NCBI GenBank assembly: GCA_035547895.1
Contig: DASZTT010000250.1
Coordinates: forward strand, 1 to 14,708
Length of the DNA stretch: 14,708 bases
Reading direction: 5' to 3'
From: 66-474 sp035547895
GTDB taxonomy: Bacteria; Pseudomonadota; Gammaproteobacteria; Xanthomonadales; Rhodanobacteraceae
A program made the position numbers and the translations under genes. Shown piece by piece: positions 13,411-14,708 of the stretch. Within the stretch, counting starts at the first letter, position 1. The number at the start of each line of letters is the position of its first letter. The notes below the pieces were generated by a model. It saw nothing but the letters and a program-made list of their open reading frames with translations. It was not told the origin of the DNA and made no database searches.

Positions 13411-14610
13411 ATGAATCGCAAGATCTACAGCCTTGTCTGGAATGCATCGCTGCGTCAGGTCGTCGTCGCGTCGGAATTGGCGAGCAACAAATCATCAGAG
13501 GCCTGCGAAACCGGCGCAAGCCGCGGCAAGCGTGCGGCGTTGCTGGCTGCCATTATCGGTGCGGCGCTCGGTGCGACACCCTTGCTAGCCGCCACCCCGC
13601 TTCTCAGCGGTGCGTCCGCGCACCCTGCCCTGCCCACGGCGCGCATACAGCAGCAGCTCGACACGACATCCGTCCTGGCGTCATCCACACCACCACCTGC
13701 AGCGGTGTGCGCAAGCATTCCGGGAGAGTCCGCTGCCGGGTACGGAAGCCTTGCCTGTGGTGTCAATGCGAGCGCCAGCGACAGTTACGGGTCTGCATTC
13801 GGTTACAAGGCGACCGCCGCAAAAAATGGCACCGCAATGGGTGTCAAGGCAAACGCTGGCTACAACGGCATCGCGATCGGCAATAGCGCATCAGTGGGAA
13901 ATACCGGGCCAGGCTGGGGCGGCATCGCGATTGGTTACAAAGCATCGACGCCGCTTGATGGAGTGGCAATCGGCAACAACGCTTACGCACACGGATTGAG
14001 CACCGCCCTCGGGAAATCCGCCCACACCTCTGGCAGCAACGCTACGGCATTGGGCAATTACACCACCGCCAGCGAGGACTACGACACAGCTATTGGCGTG
14101 TACGCGTTTGCAAAAGGCGGCCAAAGCCTCGCGATTGGCGACAGTGCTGCATCAACTGGCGTCTGGAGTACGGCCGTCGGTACCGACGCCAGCGCGGAAG
14201 GCAGCGAAAGCATCGCTATGGGGCTTCAATCCAGTGCAAGCGGAAACTATGCCGTTGCGTTGGGCGCGGCCAGTTTTGCTACGGCGAGAGCAGCACGGCT
14301 CTCGGCGACAACGCGTTTGCGTCCGGTATCAACAGCACGGCCATCGGCGTCGTCTCAAGAGCGGGGGGATACCAAAGCTCGGCAATGGGGGATGCAGCCA
14401 ACGCGGCGGGCAAGAAATCCATCGCGATCGGGTACAAGGCCGTTGCGGGTTCAGCAACTTCCGGAACCCAGGCCTTTGCTTTGGGCTCGAGCGCAAACGC
14501 ATCGGGCAACAACAGCACCGCACTGGGAGGCGCAATCGACCTCAACGGTGACGGCACAATCACCGCTGGCGAATACACCGCGGCGGCTGGCGGTTTGTCG
14601 ATGGCACTAG
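13411..14610 (+). CDS. Trimeric autotransporter adhesin, N-terminal part (frameshifted)
   Basis: As read, 399 codons, but only the first 291 are authentic. Residues 1-24 (MNRKIYSLVWN...VVVASELA) match the extended signal peptide region of type Vc autotransporters, followed by a hydrophobic segment (about 41-61). From about residue 108 there are YadA-head repeats of 14 residues with the pattern xxxSxAxGxxAxAx, such as GGQSLAIGDSAAST and GVWSTAVGTDASAE. Such proteins trimerise and mediate surface adhesion or biofilm formation. At 14281-14284 the frame shifts: the final 108 codons are Arg/Pro-rich, unlike the head, and end at TAG 14608-14610. One extra G restores the repeats. ATG 13411 has GAGGGG 6 bases upstream. 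The stalk and membrane anchor are outside the window. Sequencing error, pseudogene or phase-variable state cannot be separated here. Confidence 0.85.
   Translation: MNRKIYSLVWNASLRQVVVASELASNKSSEACETGASRGKRAALLAAIIGAALGATPLLAATPLLSGASAHPALPTARIQQQLDTTSVLASSTPPPAAVCASIPGESAAGYGSLACGVNASASDSYGSAFGYKATAAKNGTAMGVKANAGYNGIAIGNSASVGNTGPGWGGIAIGYKASTPLDGVAIGNNAYAHGLSTALGKSAHTSGSNATALGNYTTASEDYDTAIGVYAFAKGGQSLAIGDSAASTGVWSTAVGTDASAEGSESIAMGLQSSASGNYAVALGAASFATARAARLSATTRLRPVSTARPSASSQERGDTKARQWGMQPTRRARNPSRSGTRPLRVQQLPEPRPLLWARAQTHRATTAPHWEAQSTSTVTAQSPLANTPRRLAVCRWH
13732..14283 (+). repeat. YadA-head 14-residue repeats, first block
   Basis: About 13 degenerate units with a small residue-Ala-hydrophobic-Gly core (SAFG, TAMG, IAIG, TALG, TAIG, TAVG, IAMG, VALG). 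The first units vary in length, with one insert NTGPGW; the last five are exactly 14 residues. In this fold each unit forms one turn of a left-handed parallel beta-roll in each chain of the trimer. Confidence 0.85.
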
Positions 14611-14708
14611 GCTCCGCCTCGCAGGCTACACAAACCAATGCCACCGCGGTTGGCGGCGAAGCGCAAGCCACTGGTATCGGCGCAACCGCGGTCGGCAGCA
14701 CGTCACTC
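14284..14708 (+). pseudogene. Out-of-frame continuation of the adhesin head, 3' end outside window
   Basis: From 14286 (codon GAG) to the right edge the frame is open for 141 codons and continues the same repeats: (G)ESSTALGDNAFAS, GINSTAIGVVSRAG, GYQSSAMGDAANAA, GTQAFALGSSANAS, GGLSMALGSASQAT, QTNATAVGGEAQAT and a last partial unit. The break falls exactly at a repeat boundary: the preceding unit ends ...SFAT and the missing residue is the Gly that starts the next one. Adding one G at 14283/14284 rejoins the two halves. The long intact downstream frame, with no stops, argues for a recent or artefactual single-base loss rather than an old decayed gene. Confidence 0.8.
14538..14573 (+). other. 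EF-hand-type calcium-binding loop within the adhesin head
   Basis: In the restored adhesin frame a 12-residue loop reads DLNGDGTITAGE. It has ligand-type residues at positions 1 (D), 3 (N), 5 (D) and 12 (E), Gly at 6 and Ile at 8, an exact match to the canonical EF-hand/dockerin loop. It is inserted after a TALGG repeat core and before the next unit GGLSMALG. Calcium binding is inferred from the motif. Confidence 0.7.

Noticed and set aside
14279..14701. Minus-strand open frame opposite the adhesin repeats
   Set aside because: It is a regular Ala/Pro/Val-rich mirror of the repeat codons, with no family features.
1..14708. CRISPR arrays, tRNA or rRNA genes, insertion sequences, phage genes
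   Set aside because: None seen: no regular spacer-repeat arrays, no cloverleaf-like sequence, no transposase or integrase motifs on either strand.

Overview
The window is GC-rich and tightly packed. It carries a tandem-DUF3011 secreted protein, a TonB-dependent corrinoid receptor under a cobalamin riboswitch, and a peptidoglycan/outer-envelope gene set. Together these suggest a gammaproteobacterium of the Xanthomonadales/Lysobacterales type (inference from family content; no rRNA or other marker is present).

Layout. (1) 1-2804, minus strand: mrcB (bifunctional penicillin-binding protein 1B), followed 16 bases later by a TPR lipoprotein that runs off the left edge. (2) 2940-3861, minus strand: a secreted protein with two DUF3011 domains, downstream of an FmdB-type zinc-ribbon protein. 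(3) 3982-4611, plus strand: a VanY-like D,D-carboxypeptidase, convergent with the next block. (4) 4622-13105, minus strand: an eight-gene corrinoid uptake and assembly operon in the order btuB, btuM-like, cobB/cbiA, cobQ, cobU, cobT, cobC, cobS. It is preceded by a promoter and a cobalamin riboswitch (12875-13095) whose downstream region can fold over the btuB ribosome binding site. Most junctions within the operon are ATGA/GTGA stop-start overlaps. (5) 13411-14708, plus strand: a divergent trimeric autotransporter adhesin with an extended signal peptide and 14-residue YadA-head repeats. It is broken by an apparent single-base deletion near 14283. The repeats continue cleanly in another frame to the right edge and there contain a canonical EF-hand-type loop.

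How the genes work together. BtuB imports corrinoids across the outer membrane. The small BtuM-like membrane protein is a candidate inner-membrane corrinoid transporter. CobU, CobT, CobC and CobS build and attach the lower nucleotide loop, while CobB and CobQ amidate the corrin ring. No corrin-ring synthesis genes, cobalt insertion, adenosyltransferase or aminopropanol-attachment genes are visible, so the operon looks like a salvage/completion module unless those genes lie elsewhere. The riboswitch would shut off uptake and assembly when cobalamin is plentiful.

Most worth checking: the adhesin frameshift, its EF-hand insert, the BtuM candidate inside a B12-regulated operon, and the RBS-masking fold after the riboswitch.
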